Positions 16,974 through 25,287 of a stretch of 64,000 bases of DNA are shown here, piece after piece; positions within the stretch are counted from its first letter, which is position 1, and every line of letters starts with the position of its first letter. The notes beneath the pieces are model-generated. The model had not been told where the DNA came from. It ran no database searches and was given only the letters and a program-made list of their open reading frames with translations. This DNA is from G032773895 sp965248935 (GTDB lineage Bacteria > Pseudomonadota > Gammaproteobacteria > Pseudomonadales > Cellvibrionaceae): positions 1,984,001-2,048,000 of the forward strand of contig OZ252214.1 of NCBI GenBank assembly GCA_965248935.1, read 5' to 3'. The position numbers were made by a program, and so were the translations under genes.

Positions 16974-17564
16974 TACCAGTATGCGCCGAATCCAACGGGG
17001 TGGGTTGATCCGTTTGGGTTGAGTTGTAAGGAATGGAATACTTTCCAGAAAAATACAAAAGGAGAGTTTAGTAATAGTTCCGAAGCTGCATCAGCTTATC
17101 AAAATGTAAAAGCTGTAGACGAAATGGTCAAAGGAAATAGACCAAATCCATCTACATATTTACCCCCCTCTTATGTTGACACACACCTACAAAAATTTGC
17201 AGGTGGTGGAGCATACTTAGTACCCGAAGACATACTAGACACCTATGGACGAGATTTACTAGGCTGCCCTGATAACTCTCAATTTATTATGAGCAAAGTA
17301 GAAATGGATGATCTTTTATCTACTGCAAATGGTGATATTGATTATATCGAGAAAGAATTGGGTATCCCAGGTGGTTCTTGGAAAGGCCGAAAATTAAAAA
17401 GAATTGATATACCGGATACTAAATCGCTAGACCTAAGAATGGCAACCGGAAACGAATTTGGCGCAAATGAGGAATGGTTAGCAGGTGGGCATTTGCCAAC
17501 AGGGTATTCCGAAGCTGCTGTAAATCAAATCCCCAAGGGGAAATATAAAGAAAGTGATATATAA
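16974..17564 (+). CDS. Orphan Rhs tip cassette D (same family as main tip)
   Basis: Only the last 14 residues of core remain (YQYAPNPTGWVDPFGL), then SCKEWNTFQKNTKGEFSNSS and a tip homologous to that of the full-length Rhs. They share LPPSYVDTHLQKFAGGGAYL, ELGIPGGSW, and W-AGGHLPTGYSEAA. Several conserved positions differ from the main tip, so the two are allelic variants. The first possible start is a TTG at 17019 with no good RBS. An immunity gene follows 3 bp after the stop. Confidence 0.8.
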   Translation, partial: YQYAPNPTGWVDPFGLSCKEWNTFQKNTKGEFSNSSEAASAYQNVKAVDEMVKGNRPNPSTYLPPSYVDTHLQKFAGGGAYLVPEDILDTYGRDLLGCPDNSQFIMSKVEMDDLLSTANGDIDYIEKELGIPGGSWKGRKLKRIDIPDTKSLDLRMATGNEFGANEEWLAGGHLPTGYSEAAVNQIPKGKYKESDI

Positions 17565-17567
17565 GAC

Positions 17568-17813
17568 ATGAAAAAAATCGACGCCTCTCCTTGGAACTAC
17601 ACCCTTTATGAAAATGAAGAAGGAAAATTAATTCTATCTGTATTATGTGGAACAAGCGCAATGTACGATACGGTGATCAAATTGGACAACGACGAAATAG
17701 AACTATATTCCTCTGGTCAAATATTGGAAGTAGCAAAAAAAATAAGAGACAACCCGAAAGCGTACTCTGCACGAAAAATCACTGGTTTTATCCATCCCAA
17801 AATTGACAAATAA
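17568..17813 (+). CDS. Immunity protein of cassette D
   Basis: 81 residues, homologous to the 10650 immunity protein (aligned L-x-DDEIELYSSGQ, YSARKI). It belongs to the same toxin family partner, which supports a cognate allelic pair. MKKIDASPWNY start is 3 bp after the toxin stop. Confidence 0.8.
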   Translation: MKKIDASPWNYTLYENEEGKLILSVLCGTSAMYDTVIKLDNDEIELYSSGQILEVAKKIRDNPKAYSARKITGFIHPKIDK

Positions 17814-17830
17814 CCTTTTCAGGGGGGAAT

Positions 17831-17929
17831 TTGAAATACTTAGCCGCAATTACACTGATAGTTTTATCTTCTAGCATGCACGCCAAAGAGTTTGATGTAG
17901 AGCGCAAAACTACCATCGTAGTTTTTCCC
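17831..17929 (+). pseudogene. Signal-peptide gene start cut by a spacer element
   Basis: TTG start with a strong GGGGGG ribosome site encodes MKYLAAITLIVLSSSMHAKE, a clean signal peptide. From 17896 it reads into the TGTAGAGCGC element. The original periplasmic protein gene (perhaps a secreted immunity protein) is lost beyond this point. Confidence 0.5.
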
Positions 17930-18068
17930 ACATTATTGGTCGTAGAATAATGAAGTTTTACGGCCAATTTCCCACACTCTTATCGTAGACTTTTTCCCAA
18001 TTATTATTTTCCTATCGTAGTGCTTACCAAAGCTGATCCAAAAAATTCCCATCGTAGACAGCCACCCA
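17896..18068 (+). repeat. Long-form TGTAGAGCGC spacer element (copy 4)
   Basis: Five direct CGTAG motifs at about 17915, 17940, 17982, 18017 and 18054. It ends in the rhs-joining sequence ACAGCCACCCACAGCCAC. It interrupts a signal-peptide gene. Confidence 0.85.
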
Positions 18069-18201
18069 CAGCCACTACGACCCCACAGGACGCCTGCAAA
18101 AACAACATGCCAGCAACCAAAACAACAAACAGCTCAGCCCCATACACCGGGAATTTGGTTACGATACCTTTGGCAACCTAAACCGCGTCAAAGACGGGCC
18201 T

Positions 18202-19626
18202 GTGGAAACACGCTATGCCTACGACCTGCTTAATCGCCTAAAACACAGCGAAGCCATAAACGATGGCAAAATCACCCAAGAAGCATTTCACTTTGACCCT
18301 GCGGGCAATATTCTCGATTCAAGCCAAAGCAAAAACCAACAAAACCAAAGCAATCAAAACAACCCTAATAAAAACGGCCAAGGCAACCGCCTAAGCTTTC
18401 AAGGCGACCGCCACTTTACCTATGACAAACGTGGGAACCTAATACAGGAGAAACGGGGCAGGGGCGGCAAACTTATCACCCGCTACCAGTACAACCTCAA
18501 CAACCAACTGACTAAAATAGAGAAACACGGCCAAACCACCGAATACACCTACGACCCACTGGGCCGTCGAATAAAAAAGCAGGATAAATTTGGTACCACC
18601 CGCTACCTCTGGTCAGGCGACCAACTTATCCAAGAACAGCGTAACGAAATTAAAAAAACCTATATCTACGAACCCGAAAGCTTTAAACCACTCGCCATGG
18701 TGCAGGATGGCGAAGTCTATCACTACCATCTCGATCATTTAGGTACCCCGCAGGAGTTGTCCAATAGCAAAGGAAACATTGTTTGGAAAGCCCGTTATAC
18801 AACCTATGGGAATGTAGCCTATAAAGAAGTGGATGAAATCGAAAATAATATCCGCTTTCAGGGGCAATACTTTGATGAAGAGAGTGGATTGCATTACAAT
18901 CGGCATCGGTATTATGATCCAGGGGTAGGGCAGTTTACGACCCAAGACCCGATTGGGTTGTTGGGTGGGGTAAATAATTATCAGTATGCGCCTAATCCAA
19001 CGGGGTGGATTGATCCGTTTGGGTTGAGTTGTAAGGAAAATAGCTGGAATGCATTCCAAGCAAACACCAAAGGACACTTCCCTAACAGCACGGCTGCCTC
19101 TAAAAGCTTCCAGAAAATGAAAGAGGTGGAGGCGATGGTAAAGGTTGATCGACCTGATCCATCCACCTACCTTCCTCAATCTTATATCGACGCTCACGTC
19201 CAAAAATTCAATACGGAAGGTGCTGGGTTTATTGCAATTGAGGGGTGGATGGAAAACCCTGATTACCCGAATTTGCCCCCTAGAAAATTTGTTGGGCTTC
19301 GCTCTCAAATGGATTCAGTTATACAAAAATACGAAGCTTCAGGTAATGATTGGACAGTATTAAGAGATGAGCTTAGCTTAGGCGAAAAGACGGACCTGTC
19401 TAAAGAAAGTATTGCTTATATTGTAATAGAGCCAGGTGATTCGAGAGTTTCATATGATATTCCAACAGGAAAAGAGGCTGGGGCATATAAAAATGAATGG
19501 GTTCCTGGAGGGAAGACCAAAGGCGGTACAACTGAGGCTGCATTAGTAAACTCTGAAAAAATATTTCATAACAATGACATTGATGAACTTTCAGAAAAAT
19601 TTCCCGGGTCTAAAAAAATAAAATGA
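18202..19626 (+). CDS. Orphan Rhs C-terminal cassette E (tip family 2 variant)
   Basis: The rhs frame is open from just after the spacer (18070, HYDPTGRLQ), with a GTG start candidate at 18202. The Gln/Asn-rich linker (SKNQQNQSNQNNPNKNG) is shorter than in the main gene. After DPFGLSC the tip begins KENSWNAFQANTKGHFPNST and shares LPPRKFVGLRSQM, IEPGDSR and EWVPGGKTKGGTTEAAL with the cassette B tip. It is a diverged allele with a different immunity gene. Catalytic activity unknown. Confidence 0.83.
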   Translation: METRYAYDLLNRLKHSEAINDGKITQEAFHFDPAGNILDSSQSKNQQNQSNQNNPNKNGQGNRLSFQGDRHFTYDKRGNLIQEKRGRGGKLITRYQYNLNNQLTKIEKHGQTTEYTYDPLGRRIKKQDKFGTTRYLWSGDQLIQEQRNEIKKTYIYEPESFKPLAMVQDGEVYHYHLDHLGTPQELSNSKGNIVWKARYTTYGNVAYKEVDEIENNIRFQGQYFDEESGLHYNRHRYYDPGVGQFTTQDPIGLLGGVNNYQYAPNPTGWIDPFGLSCKENSWNAFQANTKGHFPNSTAASKSFQKMKEVEAMVKVDRPDPSTYLPQSYIDAHVQKFNTEGAGFIAIEGWMENPDYPNLPPRKFVGLRSQMDSVIQKYEASGNDWTVLRDELSLGEKTDLSKESIAYIVIEPGDSRVSYDIPTGKEAGAYKNEWVPGGKTKGGTTEAALVNSEKIFHNNDIDELSEKFPGSKKIK

Positions 19627-20099
19627 CAAGTAATTTATTTGAAGCCGCCATTGAAAAAGATGAAATAGACGATTTTTTTAAAGGTAAAAATAAGTATTTT
19701 GTTCCCAGTCAAGACTATGAAGGACATGTTCATGGTGCTCATATGGGAGGTTGTGCGAGGGTGTACGCAGAGAAATCTAAAGCTAATACAGAAGCTTTTG
19801 ACAAGGCTCTATTGCAATTTTTAAATTCTTTAGAAGTATCGAGAGAAGACTTAAATGACTTGCTAGCTAATTTGTCGTCTTTTTTCGCTCAGAAAAATAG
19901 AGGTGGCTTTAACCAAAGCCGCCTCTTTGAGAGCAAAGAAAGCATGGAGTCAAGTATGCTTTATGACTACTTGAATAAAATATATCAATCTTCATTCTCT
20001 GAGGAAGTCAAAGATCAGATTAATAGGCATGCTAAATTCGCGAATAAAAAAGGGAATAGCTTACTTGCAGATATTGCCATTAACCTATGGGGGAATTGA
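19623..20099 (+). CDS. Immunity protein of cassette E
   Basis: 158 residues, mostly helical by composition (FDKALLQFLNSLEVSREDL). It overlaps the toxin stop by ATGA. It is unrelated in sequence to the cassette B immunity protein although the two tips are related, so specificity has been exchanged or diverged. No family recognised. Confidence 0.72.
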   Translation: MTSNLFEAAIEKDEIDDFFKGKNKYFVPSQDYEGHVHGAHMGGCARVYAEKSKANTEAFDKALLQFLNSLEVSREDLNDLLANLSSFFAQKNRGGFNQSRLFESKESMESSMLYDYLNKIYQSSFSEEVKDQINRHAKFANKKGNSLLADIAINLWGN

Positions 20100-20140
20100 A
20101 GCCCGTAGGTTGGATAAGCGAAGCGCCATCCGACGTCACG

Positions 20141-20314
20141 TGTAGAGCGCAAAACTACCATCGTAGTTTTTCCCACATTATTGGTCGTAGAATAATGAAG
20201 CTTTACGGCCAATTTTCCACACTCTTATCGTAGACTTTTTCCCAATTATTATTTTCCTATCGTAGTGCTTACCAAAGCTGATCCAAAAAATTACCATCGT
20301 AGGCGGCTACCCAT
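20141..20314 (+). repeat. Long-form TGTAGAGCGC spacer element (copy 5)
   Basis: Nearly the same as copy 4 but with GGCGGCTACCCATAACC at the rhs junction. Confidence 0.85.
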
Positions 20315-20315
20315 A

Positions 20316-20590
20316 ACCACTACGACCCCACAGGACGCCTGCAAAAACAACATGCCAGCAACCAAAACAACAAACAGCCCAGCCCCATACACCGGGAATT
20401 TGGTTACGACACCTTTGGCAACCTAAACCGCATAAAAGACGGGCCGGTGGAAACACGCTACGCCTACGACCTGCTTAACCGCCTAAAACACAGCGAAGCC
20501 ATAAACGACGGCAAAATCACCCAAGAAGTATTTCACTTTGACCCTGCGGGCAATATTCTTGATTCAAGCCAAAGCAAAAACCAAAACAGC
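20316..20590 (+). pseudogene. Rhs core fragment cut by transposon end
   Basis: Rhs frame from HYDPTGRLQ to DSSQSKNQNS, ended at 20591 by TGTGGCCGCC. The cut is further downstream in rhs than at 11261, so it is an independent junction. Confidence 0.85.
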
Positions 20591-20801
20591 TGTGGCCGCC
20601 CAAATTGCCATCATATTTTTTGCCAAATTAACCATCATAAAATTCAGTCATTTTATGATGGTTTTACCCCGCTCCCATCATAACCATTTTTCACATTTCC
20701 AAATTAAAATCTAACGTTTTCCCAAACAACATCATAAAAACTCCCATCATAAAGCGAATAGGGGTCAAATCTATTGATAATAATATTTAACTCCGCTTAA
20801 C
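20591..20801 (+). mobile_element. Solo TGTGGCCGCC transposon end with gene-tail relic
   Basis: About 165 bp of the same end as at 11261, with CATCATAA motifs, but with no transposase genes attached. From 20757 it continues into the GGGGTCAAATC relic. Confidence 0.8.
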
Positions 20802-20829
20802 TGTAGAGCGCAAAATTACCATCGTAGGC
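20802..20829 (+). repeat. Short-form TGTAGAGCGC element (copy 6)
   Basis: A single CATCGTAG, then rhs DNA at GGCGGCTACC. It has lost the segment between the first and last CATCGTAG of the long form. Confidence 0.8.
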
Positions 20830-20832
20830 GGC

Positions 20833-21972
20833 TACCTTAGCCTGCAAGGTGACCGCAAATTTCAATACGACAAACGCGGCAACCTAATACAAGAAAAACG
20901 GGGCAGGGGCGGCAAACTTATCACCCGCTACCAATACAACCTCAACAACCAACTGACTAAAATAGAAAAAAACGGCCAAACCACCGAATACACCTACGAC
21001 CCACTGGGCCGCCGAATAAAAAAACAGGATGAATTTGGCTCCACTCGTTACCTGTGGTCAGGCGACCAGCTTATCCAAGAACAGCGTAACGAAATCAAAA
21101 AAACCTATATTTATGAACCCGAAAGCTTTAAGCCACTCGCCATGGTGCAGGATGGGGAGGTCTATCACTATCATCTCGATCATTTAGGTACCCCGCAAGA
21201 ACTATCCAATAGCGAAGGAAAAATTGTTTGGAAAGCCCGCTATACAACCTATGGGAATGTAGCCTATAAAGAAGTGGATGAAATCGAAAATAATATCCGC
21301 TTTCAGGGGCAATACTTTGATGAAGAGAGTGGTTTGCATTACAATCGGCATCGGTATTATGATCCGGGGGTAGGGCAGTTTACTACGCAAGACCCGATTG
21401 GGTTGTTGGGGGGAATAAATAACTACGCTTACGCACCTAACCCCACGGGGTGGATTGATCCGTTTGGGTTGAGTTGTAGCGAAACAGCTTCGCAAACTTC
21501 CGCTTCATATCAAGGATCAGACCCATATTTTGGAGTAGACCACCTCGACGACATAACACTAGAAGAAGGTACCATAGTTGCCCATATAACTTGGAAACCC
21601 GAAGGGGGTATCACAGGAAATTATTTTACTACACCAGAAGCGGTTGAAGCCTCTAGAGCAAAAGACGGTTTAATAAGTTCAAAAGCTCTTAACCAGGGGG
21701 TTCAAGTTTACGCAGGCGATGATAGGACAAATTATAAAAAGAATGTCCAATTATTTAAAGTCAAAGAATCACTCCCATTTGGAGGCGCGGCATTCGGAGC
21801 AACGAAAGCTAATCCTCAATTTAACCCTGGCAGGTATAAAACTCACGATCAATATTTTATTCAAGAGGAATACTTGGATAAATTAGAACCCGTTCCAGGC
21901 TCTCTAGAAGCAATGAAGAATACAGAGGCCCCAGATATTTCAGAAAAGCTTGATAAGATGAGAAAGAAATGA
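20833..21972 (+). CDS. Orphan Rhs C-terminal cassette G (ART-like tip, tentative)
   Basis: Core starts at YLSLQGDRKFQYDKR; the first ATG is at 21142. The tip after DPFGLSC (SETASQTSASYQGSDPYFGV) contains ITGNYFTTPEAVEAS, LNQGVQVYAGDD and HDQYFIQEEYLDKLEPV. A G-x-YF-T segment followed by Q-Y-F-I near the end recalls ADP-ribosyltransferase-type toxins, but this is only a pattern impression. The toxin stop overlaps the immunity start. No close relative of this tip occurs elsewhere in the array. Confidence 0.8.
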   Translation, partial: YLSLQGDRKFQYDKRGNLIQEKRGRGGKLITRYQYNLNNQLTKIEKNGQTTEYTYDPLGRRIKKQDEFGSTRYLWSGDQLIQEQRNEIKKTYIYEPESFKPLAMVQDGEVYHYHLDHLGTPQELSNSEGKIVWKARYTTYGNVAYKEVDEIENNIRFQGQYFDEESGLHYNRHRYYDPGVGQFTTQDPIGLLGGINNYAYAPNPTGWIDPFGLSCSETASQTSASYQGSDPYFGVDHLDDITLEEGTIVAHITWKPEGGITGNYFTTPEAVEASRAKDGLISSKALNQGVQVYAGDDRTNYKKNVQLFKVKESLPFGGAAFGATKANPQFNPGRYKTHDQYFIQEEYLDKLEPVPGSLEAMKNTEAPDISEKLDKMRKK

Positions 21973-22250
21973 CCAAACTGAAAATTGAGCCATATGCTGA
22001 AAAAGGAAAACCTGACTATTACCACTTAAACCCCGTTGTGGAATTCCTTTTTAAAATAGGTAATGAATCATCTAATGATTTCATTTGGGGCAACAATAGA
22101 ACTGGATACTTTTGCCATCTAAAAAACAAAATTAACTTTACACAGTTACAGGAAAACTTTGATTTTCCAGAGTCAATAAAACTTAGCGAAGAAAAACAAA
22201 GTATTGACTGTTTCAATACATACTCAATAATAAAAGGTAGCATGGGATAG
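21969..22250 (+). CDS. Immunity protein of cassette G
   Basis: 93 residues beginning MTKLKIEPYAEKGKPDYYHL, ATGA overlap with the toxin. Acidic C-terminal half (DFPESIKLSEEKQS). Family not recognised; assigned by position only. Confidence 0.7.
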   Translation: MTKLKIEPYAEKGKPDYYHLNPVVEFLFKIGNESSNDFIWGNNRTGYFCHLKNKINFTQLQENFDFPESIKLSEEKQSIDCFNTYSIIKGSMG

Positions 22251-22259
22251 AACCTAAAG

Positions 22260-22346
22260 TGTAGAGCGCAAAATTACCATCGTAGGCGGCTACCCACAGC
22301 CACTACGACCCCATGGGACGACTGCAAAAACAATGGGCCGAAAATA
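22260..22346 (+). repeat. Short-form TGTAGAGCGC element (copy 7) with rhs nub
   Basis: One CATCGTAG then about 45 bp of rhs (HYDPMGRLQKQWAEN). It ends where a REP-like repeat begins. The same rhs variant occurs at 34625-34674. Confidence 0.75.
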
Positions 22347-22432
22347 CCCTAGTTCCCACGGTCTTCCGTGGGAACTCATATCTCACTAACGCTTCCCCTA
22401 TGCATTACCACGCTGGAGCGTGGGAACGAGTC
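22347..22432 (+). repeat. REP-like double-hairpin repeat (copy 1)
   Basis: 86 bp with GTTCCCACGG/CCGTGGGAAC and CCACGCT/AGCGTGG stems. Also at 27693 and 28129. Similar hairpins are widely dispersed in gammaproteobacteria. Confidence 0.8.
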
Positions 22433-22486
22433 AGAAATGAGTATTTCAGAAGCCACAAAAAATGCAAAAAACAAGAAGAAATAACT
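22433..22486 (+). pseudogene. Tail of a main-type Rhs tip
   Basis: Reads EMSISEATKNAKNKKK and stop, matching the last residues of the full-length Rhs (EMSISEATKNAKNKT). The rest of the tip has been replaced by the REP repeat. Confidence 0.7.
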
Positions 22487-22672
22487 ATGCAAACAATATT
22501 TCAAAAAGCCTATGACTACATATTAGTTAAAGAAAATGACGAATGGTTTCTTACTTTTTTTACAGGCGGCCCTGTAGAAATTGATATATGTGTAAAGTTA
22601 AATGACGAAGAAATCAAAAAAGTAAGCAACAGCCGGGAAGAGACAGAAAAATTAACTAGTGCCCATCCATAA
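22487..22672 (+). pseudogene. Truncated immunity gene of the main-tip family
   Basis: Starts MQTIFQKAYDYILVKENDEW and matches the 10650 immunity protein through GGPVEIDICVKLNDEEI. The end (TSAHP) comes from the IS-end sequence AGTGCCCATCCATAAACA at about 22657, so about 25 residues are missing. It is a decayed cassette. Confidence 0.75.
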
Positions 22673-22929
22673 ACAGGCATTTCAAAAAATTTTGCAGCCA
22701 ACATGATAGTTCTAGCCGTGGGCGAGTAGTCTATCTTCATGAAGCCAGCAACGCTTAACTAAAGTTGTTCAACTTTAGTTCGATTCGCTTATTTCTGGGC
22801 GGCAACCGCCACGCCGATGACTTTCGCGGCTCCTGTGAAGGTTTGGGTCGTTGCGCTTTCGTCGTTATCCAGAGTTCAGTCGAACCAAATGAGTTAAGTT
22901 GTAACTGATTACCGACGACCAAACAAAAG
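22673..22929. other. Unassigned DNA with a perfect inverted repeat
   Basis: No gene. An 11-bp perfect inverted repeat with a 2-nt loop (AACTAAAGTTG/CAACTTTAGTT) lies at 22757-22780. The left edge is the IS-end sequence shared with 57874 and 62210. Confidence 0.5.
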
Positions 22930-23140
22930 TGTGGCCGCCCAAATTGCCATCATATTTTTTGCCAAATTAACCATCATAAAATTCAGTCATTTTATGATGG
23001 TTTTACCCCGCTCCCATCATAACCATTTTTCACATTTCCAAATTAAAATCTAACGTTTTCCCAAACAACATCATAAAAACTCCCATCATAAAGCGAATAG
23101 GGGTCAAATCTATTGATAATAACATTTAACTCCGCTTAAC
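22930..23140 (+). mobile_element. Solo TGTGGCCGCC transposon end (third copy)
   Basis: Near-identical to 20591-20801, including the attached gene-tail relic from 23096. It is preceded by unrelated DNA, which confirms TGTGGCCGCC as a true element end. Confidence 0.8.
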
Positions 23141-23168
23141 TGTAGAGCGCAAAATTACCATCGTAGGC
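23141..23168 (+). repeat. Short-form TGTAGAGCGC element (copy 8)
   Basis: Same junction as copy 6, leading into YLSLQGDRKFQYDKR. The whole block 22930 to about 23480 is a duplicate of 20591 to about 21140. Confidence 0.8.
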
Positions 23169-23171
23169 GGC

Positions 23172-24227
23172 TACCTTAGCCTGCAAGGTGACCGCAAATT
23201 TCAATACGACAAACGCGGCAACCTAATACAAGAAAAACGGGGCAGGGGCGGCAAACTTATCACCCGCTACCAATACAACCTCAACAACCAACTGACTAAA
23301 ATAGAAAAAAACGGCCAAACCACCGAATACACCTACGACCCACTGGGCCGTCGAATAAAAAAACAGGATGAATTTGGCACCACTCGTTACCTGTGGTCAG
23401 GCGACCAGCTTATCCAAGAACAGCGTAACGAAATCAAAAAAACCTATATTTACGAACCCGAAAGCTTTAAACCACTCGCCATGGTGCAGGATGGCGAAGT
23501 CTATCACTACCATCTCGATCATTTAGGTACCCCGCAGGAGTTGTCCAATAGCAAAGGAAACATTGTTTGGAAAGCCCGTTATACAACCTATGGGAATGTG
23601 GCCTACAAAGAAGTGGATGAAGTAGAAAATAATATCCGTTTTCAAGGGCAATACTTTGATGAAGAGAGTGGATTGCATTACAATCGGCATCGGTATTATG
23701 ATCCCAATATCGGGCAGTTTACTACACAAGACCCGATTGGATTGTTGGGTGGGGTAAATAATTATCAGTATGCGCCTAATCCAACTGGGTGGGTTGATCC
23801 GTTTGGGTTGAGTTGTAAAGAAGAGCCCATAACTGATCCATCTAGGATATTACCTGCACCTGAGTCTCTTACTCCAGAAATGCCTGGAACGCCAATCACT
23901 AGCGTAATTCTTCCTGCCGGTTATCGGTTTAACCAAGCAGTATCCCCAGAACAAAATTATCCAGGAAAGTTCGGTACAACAGACCATATCCCAGATGTTG
24001 ACTATGTTAGAAATGAGCTAGCTGTAATACCTGATTTTAAAGAAGATGTATCAGGTGTAAGAACTGTTCGTGTTAAAAGGCCGGTAAGAGCACAAATAAG
24101 TACAGTTGGCCCACAGACCCAAGATGGTATTTTATATCCAGGCGGAGGGAGTCAGATAGATGTATTGGGATACGATAGAAACGATCCTTATGTAGAGTTT
24201 GTCGGAGACGAGAGACCTATTAGTTAA
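23172..24227 (+). CDS. Orphan Rhs C-terminal cassette I (possible TNT-like tip)
   Basis: Rhs frame open from 23172; first ATG 23481 (MVQDGEVYHYHL). The tip after DPFGLSC begins KEEPITDPSRILPAPE and includes FGTTDHIPDVDYVRNELAV and YPGGGSQIDVLGYD. The G-K-F-G-T-x-D segment, YVRNELAV-P and final GGG-Q are arranged as in TNT-type NAD glycohydrolase toxins. The match is by pattern only and needs a profile search. Closely related to the 29.2-kb tip, with most change in the middle. Confidence 0.8.
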   Translation, partial: YLSLQGDRKFQYDKRGNLIQEKRGRGGKLITRYQYNLNNQLTKIEKNGQTTEYTYDPLGRRIKKQDEFGTTRYLWSGDQLIQEQRNEIKKTYIYEPESFKPLAMVQDGEVYHYHLDHLGTPQELSNSKGNIVWKARYTTYGNVAYKEVDEVENNIRFQGQYFDEESGLHYNRHRYYDPNIGQFTTQDPIGLLGGVNNYQYAPNPTGWVDPFGLSCKEEPITDPSRILPAPESLTPEMPGTPITSVILPAGYRFNQAVSPEQNYPGKFGTTDHIPDVDYVRNELAVIPDFKEDVSGVRTVRVKRPVRAQISTVGPQTQDGILYPGGGSQIDVLGYDRNDPYVEFVGDERPIS

Positions 24228-24239
24228 GAGCCTAAACTT

Positions 24240-24599
24240 ATGATAAAAAATATTAAAACAGAAGAAGGCGGTAAGAAACTAACATGGGAATCTAATGAGA
24301 AGAACTACCAGTTAGTATATCCGTATCCAATATATTATGTTGTAACGCCAGAAAAAGATAAATTGGTTATCGTCGAACCAGATAACGAGCACAGCCCAAA
24401 CAATGCCATAATTACCGATGAGTTAGGCAATGAGATTATTAGAATCAACAACCCACTATCAAAAAATGGAGCTATCTGTTTTGGTGACGTTTATTATTCA
24501 AAAGATAAAATTAATTTGATAAGTGTGTGCCCCAGAACACACTATAGATGTATAATTGATGTTAATGGAAAAATATTAGAAACTCACGAAACTAGATAA
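24240..24599 (+). CDS. Immunity protein of cassette I
   Basis: 119 residues, homologous to 29570 and more distantly to 16155 (NNAIITDELGNEI, GAICFGDVYYS, VCPRTHYRCI, ETHETR end). Starts 12 bp after the toxin stop. Three allelic toxin-immunity pairs of one family therefore coexist in the array. Confidence 0.8.
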   Translation: MIKNIKTEEGGKKLTWESNEKNYQLVYPYPIYYVVTPEKDKLVIVEPDNEHSPNNAIITDELGNEIIRINNPLSKNGAICFGDVYYSKDKINLISVCPRTHYRCIIDVNGKILETHETR

Positions 24600-24679
24600 A
24601 AACCACAAGAAGATAAGGGAACGAAATAACAACAATCGGGGACGTACCCCAAAAGGAAAAAGAAACACCCCAAAAACAT

Positions 24680-24752
24680 GGATGTTCGCATATTGCCAAC
24701 AACGTCAGCGCCACCTGCCTAGTGGTGGGCAAGTCGGGGGCAACCCGACACC
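24680..24752 (+). repeat. Three-hairpin structured element (copy 1, shortened)
   Basis: GATGTT pairs with AACGTC through one G-U wobble, then CCACC/GGTGG, then GTCGGG/CCCGAC. Related copies follow two other immunity genes. The central part of the first arm is deleted here. Confidence 0.6.
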
Positions 24753-24918
24753 CTGTTAATCCCAAAAAAACCAACCGCTTTTATCGTCCTCTTTTTTAGG
24801 CAGTCCCTCTTCAACTTTAACCCGCTCGCTGTCCTGCTTAACGTAAGCGATGAAGAAACCACACCTTATCTGAGAGACGAATAGGTCAAATAGGGGTCAA
24901 ATCTATTGATAATAACAT
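24753..24918 (+). other. Relic DNA with a gene tail and GGGGTCAAATC sequence
   Basis: A frame reading FNFNPLAVLLNVSDEETTPY ends at a stop near 24882, probably the 3' end of a lost immunity gene. From 24889 comes the GGGGTCAAATC tail, which runs straight into AGAGCGC without the usual TG. Confidence 0.45.
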
Positions 24919-24957
24919 TTAGAGCGCAAAATTACCATCGTAGGCGGCCACCCACAG
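24919..24957 (+). repeat. Degenerate TGTAGAGCGC element (copy 9)
   Basis: Reads TTAGAGCGCAAAATTACCAT with one CATCGTAG. The first bases are replaced by the preceding relic. Confidence 0.7.
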
Positions 24958-25115
24958 CCACTACGACCCCACAGGACGCCTGCAAAAACAACATGCCAGT
25001 AACCAAAGCAACAAACAGCCCAGCCCCATACACCGGGAATTTGGTTACGATACCTTTGGCAACCTAAACCGCGTCAAAGACGGGCCGGTGGAAACACGCT
25101 ATGCCTATGACCTGC
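24958..25115 (+). pseudogene. Rhs core fragment truncated by a spacer element
   Basis: Rhs from HYDPTGRLQ to YAYDLL, then cut in mid-gene by TGTAGAGCGC at 25116. It shows that the TGTAGAGCGC element itself can join directly to rhs sequence. Confidence 0.85.
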
Positions 25116-25286
25116 TGTAGAGCGCAAAACTATCATCGTAGTTTTTCCCACATTACTGGTCGTAGAATAATGAAGTTTTACGGCCAATTTCCCACACTCA
25201 CATCGTAGACTTTTTTCTAATTATTATTTTCCCATCGTAGTGCTTACCAAAGCTGATCCAAAAAATTCCCATCGTAGACAGCCACC
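25116..25286 (+). repeat. Long-form TGTAGAGCGC spacer element (copy 10)
   Basis: Full-length form; the first motif is TATCATCGTAG. Confidence 0.85.
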
Positions 25287-25287
25287 C

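Noticed and set aside
24680..24752. The three-hairpin element could be group II intron domain V/VI
   Set aside because: No AGC/AY catalytic triad hairpin, no reverse transcriptase and no intron boundary sequence were seen.
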